Positions 23,909 to 31,659 of a stretch of DNA of 46,570 nt are shown one piece after another (position 1 is the stretch's first letter; each line of letters opens with the position of its first letter). The notes under the pieces are model-generated. The model ran no database searches and was not told where the DNA came from. It was given only the letters and a program-made list of their open reading frames with translations. The position numbers and the translations under genes were made by a program. The DNA is from Mycobacterium sp. (lineage in GTDB: Bacteria > Actinomycetota > Actinomycetes > Mycobacteriales > Mycobacteriaceae), in contig NZ_SCRH01000067.1 of the NCBI RefSeq assembly GCF_004298145.1, positions 1 to 46,570 of the forward strand, read 5' to 3'.

Positions 23909-24853
23909 ATGGCGGATCGCCCGGACAGCCCCGAGACCGACACGCAGTGGCGCTCAGCGGGCGATCGGATCCAGACACTGCTGGATTCCTGCGCAGCAAG
24001 CGGGACCGCCGCGCACGACCGTGCGCAGCAACTGCTTCGCGAGGTGGTCGGGCTTTACGGCGCCGGGCTGGAGCGGATCATGCGGATGGCCGCCAATCCC
24101 GGCCCGGACGGCGGCCTGGCCGAGCGGCTGGCCGCCGACGACCTGGTGGCCAGCCTGCTCTTGGTGCACGGCCTGCATCCGCACGACGTGCACCGCAGGG
24201 TCTCCGATGCGCTGGATCGGGTGCGCCCCTATCTGGGTTCGCATGGCGGGGACGTCGACCTGATCGACATCGTTCCCGGCGAGGGGCCGGGAGAAAGCAC
24301 CGTGCGTTTGGCGTTTACCGGTAGCTGTAAGAGCTGCCCGTCGTCGGCGGTGACGCTGGAGCTGGCCGTACAGGACGCGGTGCGCGCGGCCGCCCCGGAG
24401 ATCTCCTCGATCGAACTGGTGACCGCGGCGTCCGCCGACGTGTCCGGCGGGGTGATCCCCGCCGAATCGCTACTGGCGCATCTCCATCCGAACGGGCATG
24501 GGCCGACGGACTGGCACCCCGTGCCCGAGCTGGCCGAGCTGGTGCCCGGCGAGGTCGGCGGTTTCCTGGTCGACGGCACCACCATCGTGGCGTGCCGGGT
24601 CGGCGACCAGACGTTCGCCTACCGGGATCGCTGCCCGGTGTGTGACGACTCCCTGGCCGGCTCGGAACTGCATGGTCCGTTGCTGCGCTGCGCGGGCTGC
24701 GGCACGGATTTCGACATGGTCCATGCGGGGGTTCATGCCGGAGCCGACGCCACCGATGGGTCGGCGAACCATCTCGATCCGATTCCGCTGTTGATCCGCG
24801 ACGGCCTGCCGTCGGTGGCATTGGGGGCCGATGTGATGGGCGCCCCGGCATGA
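23909..24853 (+). CDS. NifU-like / Rieske-like iron-sulfur protein of the hydrogenase (HhyE-like)
   Basis: 314-aa two-domain protein, a likely electron carrier between the hydrogenase and quinone. Residues about 102-170 are a NifU C-terminal domain with the iron-sulfur pair Cys140/Cys143 (CKSC). Residues about 205-300 have the layout of a Rieske domain, but the usual CxH...CxxH ligands are replaced by CPVC (242-245) and CAGC (261-264), giving four cysteines. Such a site could hold a ferredoxin-like [2Fe-2S] cluster, or a rubredoxin-type iron or zinc. The ATG at 23909 has GGAGG upstream. Its stop overlaps the next start (ATGA). The link to M. smegmatis HhyE/HucE-type proteins is from memory. 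Confidence 0.85.
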   Translation: MADRPDSPETDTQWRSAGDRIQTLLDSCAASGTAAHDRAQQLLREVVGLYGAGLERIMRMAANPGPDGGLAERLAADDLVASLLLVHGLHPHDVHRRVSDALDRVRPYLGSHGGDVDLIDIVPGEGPGESTVRLAFTGSCKSCPSSAVTLELAVQDAVRAAAPEISSIELVTAASADVSGGVIPAESLLAHLHPNGHGPTDWHPVPELAELVPGEVGGFLVDGTTIVACRVGDQTFAYRDRCPVCDDSLAGSELHGPLLRCAGCGTDFDMVHAGVHAGADATDGSANHLDPIPLLIRDGLPSVALGADVMGAPA

Positions 24854-25494
24854 GCACCCCCTACGACGTCCTGACCCGCATCAGAAGCGACCGGCGCGCC
24901 CCCGAGCCGGCGGGCGAGCGCTGCGAAATGTGCGCGGAGCTGATCGCCGACGAGCACCAGCACGTCGTCAATGTGGCTGACCGGCAACTGATGTGCGTCT
25001 GTCGCGCCTGTTATCTGCTGTTCACCGACTCCCACGCCGAGCTGCACTATCGGGCGGTGCCGGACCGGTATCTGTCGTTTCCCGACTTCGCGCTGGATCG
25101 CCTGGTGTGGGAGGCGCTGCAGATCCCGGTCGGGATCGCTTTTTTCTTCACCAACTCGGCGCTGGGGCACACCGTCGCGTTCTATCCGGGGCCGGCCGGG
25201 GCAACCGAGTCCGAGCTGGATATGGACGTGTGGGACACCATCCGCGCGGCCGACCCGCGGCTGGGCCTGCTGGTCGACGACGTGGAGGCGCTGCTCGTCC
25301 GGGTTGCCGATGGCCCCGAGGATGGCGAATTGTCGCGGCCGGAAAGCTATCTGGTGCCGATCGACGCCTGCTACGAATTCGTCGGGCGATTGCGCATGCT
25401 GTGGCGCGGCTTCGACGGCGGCCAGCAGGCACGCGAATACATCGACGGATTCTTCGACCTACTCGCCGCCCGCGCAGTGGAGGCGCCGCGATGA
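24850..25494 (+). CDS. DUF5947-like hydrogenase-associated protein with a Cys cluster
   Basis: 214-aa protein of unknown function, resembling the DUF5947 family that accompanies actinobacterial hydrogenases. Near the N-terminus is a compact metal-binding pattern: Cys25-x2-Cys28, His36/His38, Cys49-x-Cys51-x2-Cys54, suggesting a zinc or iron-sulfur site. The rest is soluble and acidic, with aromatic conserved-looking blocks (VPDRYLSFPDF, IPVGIAFFF, FYPGPAGATES, PIDACYEFVGRLRMLWRGFDGG). It overlaps its upstream and downstream neighbours by 4 nt each, so it is made with them. A role in cluster insertion, subunit assembly or electron transfer is possible; none is shown. Confidence 0.8.
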   Translation: MSTPYDVLTRIRSDRRAPEPAGERCEMCAELIADEHQHVVNVADRQLMCVCRACYLLFTDSHAELHYRAVPDRYLSFPDFALDRLVWEALQIPVGIAFFFTNSALGHTVAFYPGPAGATESELDMDVWDTIRAADPRLGLLVDDVEALLVRVADGPEDGELSRPESYLVPIDACYEFVGRLRMLWRGFDGGQQAREYIDGFFDLLAARAVEAPR

Positions 25495-26159
25495 ACGGTC
25501 CGCCGCCGGATGTGAGCTTCGCGATTCTGGACGTGACGGCCGAACCGTACGCCGTCAGCCCGGTCCTTACCGCCCGCGTCGGCGTCACCAGCAGTGGCCC
25601 TGCGGCAGAGGATCCGGTGCACGCCATCGCCCTGCGCTGCCAGGTCAGGATCGAGCCGCTGCGCCGCCCGTACTCCGAGGACGAAGCGACCGGCCTGATG
25701 GATTTGTTCGGGGCCCGCGAACGTTGGGCGAGCACCCAACGCACCTTCCTGTGGCAGCACTGCACCGCGATGGTGCCGGGATTCACCGGCAGCACGATCG
25801 CGGCCCTGCCCCTGGGCTGCACCTACGACTTCGAGGTCGCCGCCGCCAAATACCTGCACGCGCTGCGCGACGGCACGGTTCCGCTCCAGTTCCTGTTCAG
25901 CGGAACGGTTTTCGTAAACTCCGAACGTGGCTTCTCGGTTCAGCAGGTGCCGTGGGACCGTGAGGACCGCTACGACATGCCGGTCGGGGTCTGGCGGGAT
26001 CTGATCGCGCAGCATTATCCCAACAGCGGCTGGATCCGGCTGAGCCACGAAACCATCACGGAGCTGGCGGGCTACAAATCGGGCCGGGGAATGCTCGACT
26101 TCGACCACGCCATCACCTCGTTGCTGGACGCCACCGCCGACCGCGAGGTGACGCGATGA
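25491..26159 (+). CDS. DUF6084-like hydrogenase-associated protein
   Basis: 222-aa protein of unknown function, resembling the DUF6084 family. It is beta-rich, begins PDVSFAILDVTAEPYAVSP, and has conserved-looking blocks ALRCQVRIEPLRRPYS, WASTQRTFLWQHC, CTYDFEVAAAKYLHAL and LQFLFSGTVF. There are no metal-ligand clusters, signal peptide or membrane segment. The ATG at 25491 and the stop both lie in 4-nt ATGA overlaps with neighbours. The strict packing between the DUF5947-like and 443-aa genes implies a joint task in the hydrogenase complex, perhaps a scaffold or chaperone (inference). Confidence 0.8.
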   Translation: MNGPPPDVSFAILDVTAEPYAVSPVLTARVGVTSSGPAAEDPVHAIALRCQVRIEPLRRPYSEDEATGLMDLFGARERWASTQRTFLWQHCTAMVPGFTGSTIAALPLGCTYDFEVAAAKYLHALRDGTVPLQFLFSGTVFVNSERGFSVQQVPWDREDRYDMPVGVWRDLIAQHYPNSGWIRLSHETITELAGYKSGRGMLDFDHAITSLLDATADREVTR

Positions 26160-27487
26160 CCGCGAGCTGGGATCGGGCCCGCGCCGTCGCCGACGCGGTG
26201 CTCTACGAGGGCTATCTCCTCTACCCGTACCGGGGGACGTCGAGCAAGAACCAATCACGGTGGCAGTTCGGCGTTCTGGGGCCGTGCGGTGCGGCCGATA
26301 GCGGCCTCGGTGAAGAGACCACCCTTGCCGCGGAGTTCCTGGTCGAAGGTGCGCGCGCGCTCACCTTGGTGGTGCGGTTCCTGCAGCTGCAGCACCGCAG
26401 GGCCGAGCGGGAAACGGGTCACGGCTTCGAGCCCGTCGACGAGCTCGACACCCCGGCCGGGTCGTGGCTGACCTGGGACGAAGCCGTGGAGCGCGAAATC
26501 TCCTTCGGCCCACTTACGTTCGGTGATCAACCGTGGTCGCTGCCGGTGTCGGCCGACGCGGCGATCGATATCGAACTCCTCGACGGCGGCCGGTTGGTGC
26601 GCGAGCGACGTGAGGTGCGCGGCGTGCTGGCCGTCACCAGCCAGTCCGACGGCGACCTGCGGCGGATCTCGGTACGGGTGGACAACACGGGTGCGGCCGC
26701 GCGCGACAAGGACGACGCCATCGCACGATCCATGATCGGAACGCATCTCATCGCCGAGGTGGATGGCGGCCAGTTCGTCTCGCTGCTGGAGCCGCCGCAG
26801 GCCGCGGCCGATGCGGTGTCCCGGTGCCGCCAGCACCGCTGCTTCCCGGTGCTGGCCGGGCCAACAGGCGCCCGCGACATGCTGCTGATCTCACCGATCA
26901 TTCTCTACGACCACCCCGAGGTGGCCGAACAGAGCGACACGGCGTTGTACGACTGCACCGAGATCGACGAAATCCTCACCCTGCGCGTGATGACCATGAC
27001 GGACGAGGAGAAAGCACAGGCCCGGGCTACCGACCCACGGGCGGCGCGAATCATCGACCAGTGTGACGCCATGTCACCCGAGGCGATGGCCCGGTTGCAC
27101 GGTGTGCTGCGCGATCCGCGGTCGCTGCGTGGACCCACCGATCTGGTGCCCGAGATCCCCGAGGGCGTCGATTGGTGGGATCCCCTGGCGGACAACGCCG
27201 TCCGACCCGAGATCGACGCGGTGCTGGTGAACGGGATCCGGGTGGCCAGGGGCAGCAAGGTCCGGTTGCGCCCGCGGCGCAACGCCGACGCCCAGGACAT
27301 TTTCGTCACCGGCAAGACCGCCCGTGTCACGTCGGTGCATGAGGACGTCGAGGGCAACAAGCACGTCGCCGTCGTCGTCGACGAGGACCCGGCCGCAGAC
27401 CTGCACGACTGGTATGGCCGCTACCTGTACTTCTCCCCCGACGAAGTCGAACCGCTGCGGTCGCAGCACGACGCAACAATCCCTTGA
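26156..27487 (+). CDS. 443-aa hydrogenase-associated protein of unknown function
   Basis: I do not recognise a named domain. The N-terminus has a striking block LYEGYLLYPYRGTSSKNQSR-W-FGVLGP (about 17-43); the middle is beta-rich and acidic with VSRCRQHRCFPVLAGP (about 221-236) and LLISPIILYDHPEVAEQS. Residues about 350-443 look like a small beta-barrel with basic and hydrophobic strands (KVRLRPRRNADAQDIF, KTARVTSVHED, VAVVVDEDP), then DLHDWYGRYLYFSPDEVEPL. No membrane segment is seen. It starts in an ATGA overlap with the DUF6084-like gene. Genes like this recur beside actinobacterial hydrogenases as I recall, with no assigned role. Confidence 0.8.
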   Translation: MTASWDRARAVADAVLYEGYLLYPYRGTSSKNQSRWQFGVLGPCGAADSGLGEETTLAAEFLVEGARALTLVVRFLQLQHRRAERETGHGFEPVDELDTPAGSWLTWDEAVEREISFGPLTFGDQPWSLPVSADAAIDIELLDGGRLVRERREVRGVLAVTSQSDGDLRRISVRVDNTGAAARDKDDAIARSMIGTHLIAEVDGGQFVSLLEPPQAAADAVSRCRQHRCFPVLAGPTGARDMLLISPIILYDHPEVAEQSDTALYDCTEIDEILTLRVMTMTDEEKAQARATDPRAARIIDQCDAMSPEAMARLHGVLRDPRSLRGPTDLVPEIPEGVDWWDPLADNAVRPEIDAVLVNGIRVARGSKVRLRPRRNADAQDIFVTGKTARVTSVHEDVEGNKHVAVVVDEDPAADLHDWYGRYLYFSPDEVEPLRSQHDATIP

Positions 27488-27499
27488 AAGGAGTTCGAC

Positions 27500-27619
27500 A
27501 TGGAAGTCGTAGGTTGGGTCTTCATCGCCATCATCGCGCTGGTGGCCGCCGTCGCATTGGTGTTCGGAGTGATCTCCGTGCCCGATGCCCGGCGGTATCT
27601 CAGGTTGAGGCGGATGTAG
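27500..27619 (+). CDS. 39-aa single-span membrane protein (DUF6893-like)
   Basis: A short gene with an excellent ribosome-binding site (AAAGGAG, 7-8 nt before the ATG at 27500). The product is one transmembrane helix (about residues 4-26, all hydrophobic) followed by a positively charged cytoplasmic tail, PDARRYLRLRRM. It resembles small actinobacterial proteins classed as DUF6893 from memory. It lies 12 bp after the 443-aa gene and 20 bp before the protease gene. A possible job is to tether the otherwise soluble hydrogenase or its Fe-S protein to the membrane (inference). Confidence 0.75.
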   Translation: MEVVGWVFIAIIALVAAVALVFGVISVPDARRYLRLRRM

Positions 27620-27639
27620 CCGCCAAGGCTGACACCACC

Positions 27640-28164
27640 ATGACAACGCGCATCCTGGTAGCCGGGATCGGCAACATCTTCCTGGGGGACGACGGCTTCG
27701 GATCGGAAGTGGTCCGCAACGCCGAACTCCCGCAGGATGATCCGGCGATACAGGTCATCGACTACGGAATCAGGGGCATGCACCTGGCCTATGACCTGCT
27801 CGAGGAGTGGGATGCGCTGGTGCTTGTCGACGCTGTACCCAGCCGGGGGCATCCCGGAGCGTTGCACGTCTTTCAGGCTGATCACGAATCGCCCTCGCAG
27901 ACAACCGGTCTGGACGGTCACAGCATGGACCCGGCCGCCGTCTTCGCCAGCCTGCAGGCCCTGGGCGGCCGTCCGCCCTACACCGTGGTCGTCGGTTGTG
28001 AGGCGGGAAGCGTCCAAGAAGGAATCGGCCTGACCGAGCCGGTCGCCCAGGCCGTCCCCCGGGCGGCGCGGGCGGTCGAAGAGATCGTCGCGGCGCTGCA
28101 CGGCGCGGCGCCGCCCGCGACTGCGCTGCACGCCGCGTCGCCCGCGGCCGAAGGCGGGTGCTGA
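27640..28164 (+). CDS. Hydrogenase maturation endopeptidase (HyaD/HupD family)
   Basis: Nickel-dependent protease that removes the C-terminal tail of the large subunit after His of the DPCxxCxxH motif; 174 aa. The family start ILVAGIGNIFLGDDGFGSEV holds the first metal-ligand acid (around residue 17), a second acid lies in LVLVDAVPS (about 62-70), and the His ligand is in DGHSMDP (about 96). The ATG at 27640 is chosen because MTTRILVAGIGN is the conserved N-terminus. The last ~25 residues are Ala-rich and unlike the family. The substrate is almost certainly the large subunit encoded at 22053. Confidence 0.92.
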   Translation: MTTRILVAGIGNIFLGDDGFGSEVVRNAELPQDDPAIQVIDYGIRGMHLAYDLLEEWDALVLVDAVPSRGHPGALHVFQADHESPSQTTGLDGHSMDPAAVFASLQALGGRPPYTVVVGCEAGSVQEGIGLTEPVAQAVPRAARAVEEIVAALHGAAPPATALHAASPAAEGGC

Positions 28165-28167
28165 ACC

Positions 28168-28437
28168 ATGTGTCTGGGCATACCGGGACAGGTCATCGCC
28201 ATGCTGGACGGGTTTGCGGGGCAACTGGCGCTGGTCGACGTGGTCGGCGAACAACGCAAGGTGAACGTCGGCATGCTGCCGGAAGAGACGTTCGCGCCGG
28301 GCGATTGGGTGATCATCCACATGGGTTTCGTCGTGGAGAGGACCGATCGCGCCGGAGCCGATCGGGCCATGGCCGGCCTGGAATTGATGGGCCGCGGTGA
28401 CACCGGCCCGATGGACCCCCCAGCGGAGGCCGGTTGA
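28168..28437 (+). CDS. hypC: Hydrogenase assembly chaperone HypC (first copy)
   Basis: 89-aa HypC/HybG/HupF chaperone. It starts MCLGIPGQVIAM, where Cys2, exposed after Met removal, binds the Fe(CN)2CO unit with HypD and then hands it to the large subunit. The OB-like fold continues through LVDVVGEQRKVNVGML and GDWVIIHMGFVVERTD. It starts 3 bp after the protease stop and ends 1 bp before the hypF start. A second copy at 33507 and a HypC-like domain at 30808 mean three HypC modules in this island. Confidence 0.94.
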   Translation: MCLGIPGQVIAMLDGFAGQLALVDVVGEQRKVNVGMLPEETFAPGDWVIIHMGFVVERTDRAGADRAMAGLELMGRGDTGPMDPPAEAG

Positions 28438-28438
28438 G

Positions 28439-30811
28439 ATGACCGAAACGGCCGAGGTTTCCCTGCTGTCGCGGTCCGAGGAGGTTCGGCAACGGGTCAC
28501 GGTGACCGGCGTGGTCCAGGGGGTGGGCTTTCGTCCGTTCGTCCATCGCGTCGCGACCGAACTGGGTCTGTCCGGATTCGTCGGCAACGACTCGGGCGCG
28601 GTGTTTCTCGAGGTGCAGGGCCGGCGCGCCCGGGTGGCGGAATTCTGCCGGCGGCTGCGCGCCGACGCCCCGCCGCTGGCACGGATCACCGAGGTGCGGG
28701 CGGTCGAACTTGACGCCGATCCCGCGTCTGCACCCGAATTCCGGATCGTGACAAGCCAATTGACCGCCGGTACGACCAGCCCGATTCCACCGGACATCGC
28801 GGTGTGTGACGACTGCGTCGCCGAGCTGTTCGACCCGCTCGATCGCCGATACCGGCACCCGTTCGTGACGTGTACCAACTGCGGGCCGCGGTTCACCATC
28901 ATCGAAGCATTGCCGTACGACCGCCCGGCCACCACGATGGCGGTGTTCGCCATGTGTGCGCGGTGCACCACCGAATACCACGAGCCGGCGAATCGTCGAT
29001 TCCACGCGCAACCGATCGCCTGCCCGGACTGCGGGCCGGCGCTGCGGTTCCGCTCGACGGCCGGTGAAGTACGCGGATCGGATGCGGCCTTGGCCGCCAC
29101 CCAGAGCGCACTGGCCGCGGGCGCCGTGGTGGGCATCAAAGGAATCGGCGGCTACCACCTGGCCTGCAACGTCGACGATGCGGCGGCGGTCGCCGCGATA
29201 CGGGCGCACAAAGCGCGCGGTGCCAAGCCCTTTGCGATGCTGGTTCGCGATCTCGACGTCGCGCGCCGCTACGCCCACGTCGACGATGCCGAAGCCGCCG
29301 TGCTGTGCGGCCCGGCCCGGCCGATCGTGTTACTCCGGCGGCTCGACACCGCGCCGGTCGCCGAGGCCGTGGCACCCGGCAGCCCGCTGCTCGGGTTGAT
29401 GCTGCCGTATTCCCCCCTTCATCACCTGCTGCTGGCACCGGTGCCGGGCATCGCCGGGCCGGTGCCCGATGCGCTGGTGCTGACCAGTGCCAACCGCTCC
29501 GACGAGCCGATCTGCTTCACCGATGACGATGCCGCGCAAAGGCTTCCGGCACTCTGCGACGCGATCCTCGACCATGACCGGCGGATCCAGGTGCCGTGCG
29601 ACGACTCGGTGGTGCGCGTCGTCCGAGACCAGGACGGGGCCCACGAGCTTCCGATCCGCCGATCCCGCGGGTATGCGCCGTTGCCGGTCGACCTGGGGCT
29701 CGACGGACCGGCCGTGCTGGCCGTGGGCGGCGAACTGAAGAACACCTGCTGCCTCACCGACGGCTCGCGGGCCTACCTGTCCGGCCACATCGGTGACATG
29801 GCCACCTGGGAGACACTGCGCGCGTTCGAGCGTGCGGTGGGCCAACTCAGCGAAATACGAGGCACGCCCGCACGTTTGGCCGCCGACCTGCATCCCGGAT
29901 ACCACACGCGAAGCTGGGCGGAGCGCCACGCGGGGAATCGCCCGGTGGATCTGGTTCAGCATCACCATGCTCACGTGGTGTCGCTGCTGGCCGAACACGG
30001 GCGCATCGGCGAACCCATCGTCGGGATCTCCTTCGACGGCACCGGTTATGGCTGTGACGAGACGATCTGGGGCGGCGAGATTCTGGCGCTCGGACGTCGC
30101 AGCCACCATTTCGAACGGGTCGGCCACCTGTTGCCGGTGCCGCTGCCCGGCGGCGATGCGGCGGTGCGCAATCCGTGGCGGATGGCGCTGTCGCAGTTGT
30201 GGATGGCCGACATCGACTGGACGCCGGATCTGGCTCCGGTCGCCGCCGCGACCGAAGACGAACTACGCCTTACCCGTTCGCAACTGGAATCCGGGGCGGG
30301 GTGTGTGCCGTGTTCGAGCATGGGCCGTCTGTTCGACGCGGTCGCTTCCCTGCTCGGGGTGCGGCACCGCATCGACTACGAGGGGCAAGCCGCCATCGAG
30401 CTCGAGGCGCTGGCGGAGTCGGCCGACTCCGATCCCGAGCAGCCCGCGCCGTCGTTGCCGCTCGCGGTGCGCCCCGACGGGGTGATCGATCCGGTCCCGA
30501 TGGTGCAAACGATGGTCGCGGCGCTCTATGCCGGGACACCGCGCGCGGCGCTGGCCGCCGCGTTCCATGAGGCGGTCGCCGTCGCCGTCGCCGACGCGGT
30601 CGCCAGGGTCGCCGGCGCCACCCGGTTGGTGGGCCTCACCGGCGGGGTGTTCCAGAACGTCCTGCTGTTGCGTACTTGTCGTACCTTACTGCGGCGCAAT
30701 GGATTTGAGGTACTCTCCCATCACACCGTTCCGCCGAACGACGGTGGACTGGCGCTGGGCCAGGCCGCGGTCTCGGTGCTGATCGCGCAGGAGGAGGGGA
30801 TGACGCGATGA
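28439..30811 (+). CDS. hypF: Carbamoyltransferase HypF
   Basis: 790-aa enzyme that turns carbamoyl phosphate into a carbamoyl group on HypE, the source of the cyanide ligands. Domains in order: acylphosphatase-like (VTGVVQGVGFRPFVHRV, about 22-38), two zinc fingers (CDDC...CTNC and CARC...CPDC, about 123-200), a YrdC-like domain (KGIGGYHLACNVDD onward, about 240-420) and a Kae1/carbamoyltransferase domain (HHHAHVVSLLAEHG, about 505-518, GGVFQNVLLL). All catalytic modules appear complete. The ATG at 28439 lies one base after the hypC stop; its own stop overlaps the SIS-HypC start (ATGA). Confidence 0.96.
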   Translation: MTETAEVSLLSRSEEVRQRVTVTGVVQGVGFRPFVHRVATELGLSGFVGNDSGAVFLEVQGRRARVAEFCRRLRADAPPLARITEVRAVELDADPASAPEFRIVTSQLTAGTTSPIPPDIAVCDDCVAELFDPLDRRYRHPFVTCTNCGPRFTIIEALPYDRPATTMAVFAMCARCTTEYHEPANRRFHAQPIACPDCGPALRFRSTAGEVRGSDAALAATQSALAAGAVVGIKGIGGYHLACNVDDAAAVAAIRAHKARGAKPFAMLVRDLDVARRYAHVDDAEAAVLCGPARPIVLLRRLDTAPVAEAVAPGSPLLGLMLPYSPLHHLLLAPVPGIAGPVPDALVLTSANRSDEPICFTDDDAAQRLPALCDAILDHDRRIQVPCDDSVVRVVRDQDGAHELPIRRSRGYAPLPVDLGLDGPAVLAVGGELKNTCCLTDGSRAYLSGHIGDMATWETLRAFERAVGQLSEIRGTPARLAADLHPGYHTRSWAERHAGNRPVDLVQHHHAHVVSLLAEHGRIGEPIVGISFDGTGYGCDETIWGGEILALGRRSHHFERVGHLLPVPLPGGDAAVRNPWRMALSQLWMADIDWTPDLAPVAAATEDELRLTRSQLESGAGCVPCSSMGRLFDAVASLLGVRHRIDYEGQAAIELEALAESADSDPEQPAPSLPLAVRPDGVIDPVPMVQTMVAALYAGTPRAALAAAFHEAVAVAVADAVARVAGATRLVGLTGGVFQNVLLLRTCRTLLRRNGFEVLSHHTVPPNDGGLALGQAAVSVLIAQEEGMTR

Positions 30812-31659
30812 CCACCACCGCCATCGACCGTGGGCTGAGCTCCGAGTTGGCCGAAGACCTTGCCGCCACGGCGTTGACGCTCGCCAAGCGATTCGCCGCC
30901 GGTGCCACCATGTGGTGCATCGCGCCGTCGTGGGAACCGCACGCGATGCACATCGCCGTCGAATTCGTGCACCCGGTGATCATGGGCAAACGGGCCTTGC
31001 CAGCGGTGGCGCTCACCGGCCCCGACCTGCTGGATCTGGTGCGGGTATCGGTGCGGCCCGGCGACATCGTGGTCGCGGTGTCCGGTGCTGAGGACGCGCA
31101 GGTGCGCTCGGTGATGCGCCGCGGCCCGGCCTGGGGCGCCACCACGATTTGGATCGGCAGCGGCGATCCACCCGGGGCCGCCGTGGCCGATCACGTGCTC
31201 TGGCTCGACGATCCCGATCCGCGGGTGCCCGCCACCGGCGGCTTCGTGCTGTTCTACCACCTGTTGTGGGAGCTGACCCATGTGTGTTTCGAGCACTCGG
31301 GGTTGCTCAAACCCAAGGACGGCGACGACGAGGCGGTCTGCGTGACCTGTAGCGACGAGGGCCGGCTGGGCGAAGTGGTGAGCGCGTCGGTGGACGGTCA
31401 GGCACCGGTGCGCACCGCCCGGGGTATCGAGGACGTGATCACCACACTCGTCGATCCGGTCGCGGCCGGTGAGCTGGTGCTGGTGCACGCCGGCACGGCC
31501 ATCAGCCGCGTCGGCGACGAGGATGCCGGCGTGGCCGGGATCCGAGGAGCAGCGCCATCGGATCCCGTCGGCGACGAGGATGCCGGCGTGGCCGGCATCC
31601 GAGGAACAGCGCCCTCGGGTCACGGCGGCGAAGACGAAGAGCGAGAGGGTGTTTCATGA
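30808..31659 (+). CDS. SIS-fold / HypC-like fusion protein
   Basis: 283-aa unusual fusion. Residues about 12-165 resemble an SIS (sugar isomerase) fold: LAKRFAAGATMWCIAP lines up with LARRFAAGGRLFTFGN of the next gene, and GDIVVAVSGAED matches GDIAIAMSTSGN, but the phosphosugar loops GNGGS and STSG are lost. Residues about 177-235 align with HypC: VCVTCSDEGRLGEVVSASVDG, then GELVLVHAGTAISRV. The counterpart of the HypC N-terminal Cys is internal (Cys178 or Cys181), so it has no free amino group. The tail (236-283) is an acidic 19-residue tandem repeat. It is coupled to hypF and to the GmhA-like gene by ATGA overlaps, so a maturation role is likely. Confidence 0.82.
   Translation: MTTTAIDRGLSSELAEDLAATALTLAKRFAAGATMWCIAPSWEPHAMHIAVEFVHPVIMGKRALPAVALTGPDLLDLVRVSVRPGDIVVAVSGAEDAQVRSVMRRGPAWGATTIWIGSGDPPGAAVADHVLWLDDPDPRVPATGGFVLFYHLLWELTHVCFEHSGLLKPKDGDDEAVCVTCSDEGRLGEVVSASVDGQAPVRTARGIEDVITTLVDPVAAGELVLVHAGTAISRVGDEDAGVAGIRGAAPSDPVGDEDAGVAGIRGTAPSGHGGEDEEREGVS
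31511..31624 (+). repeat. 57-bp in-frame tandem repeat in the SIS-HypC gene
   Basis: Two copies starting at 31511 and 31568 encode VGDEDAGVAGIRGAAPSDP and VGDEDAGVAGIRGTAPSGH. The period is 57 nt (19 codons), so changes in copy number keep the frame. The unit is not needed by either domain and looks like a recent expansion. Confidence 0.85.
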
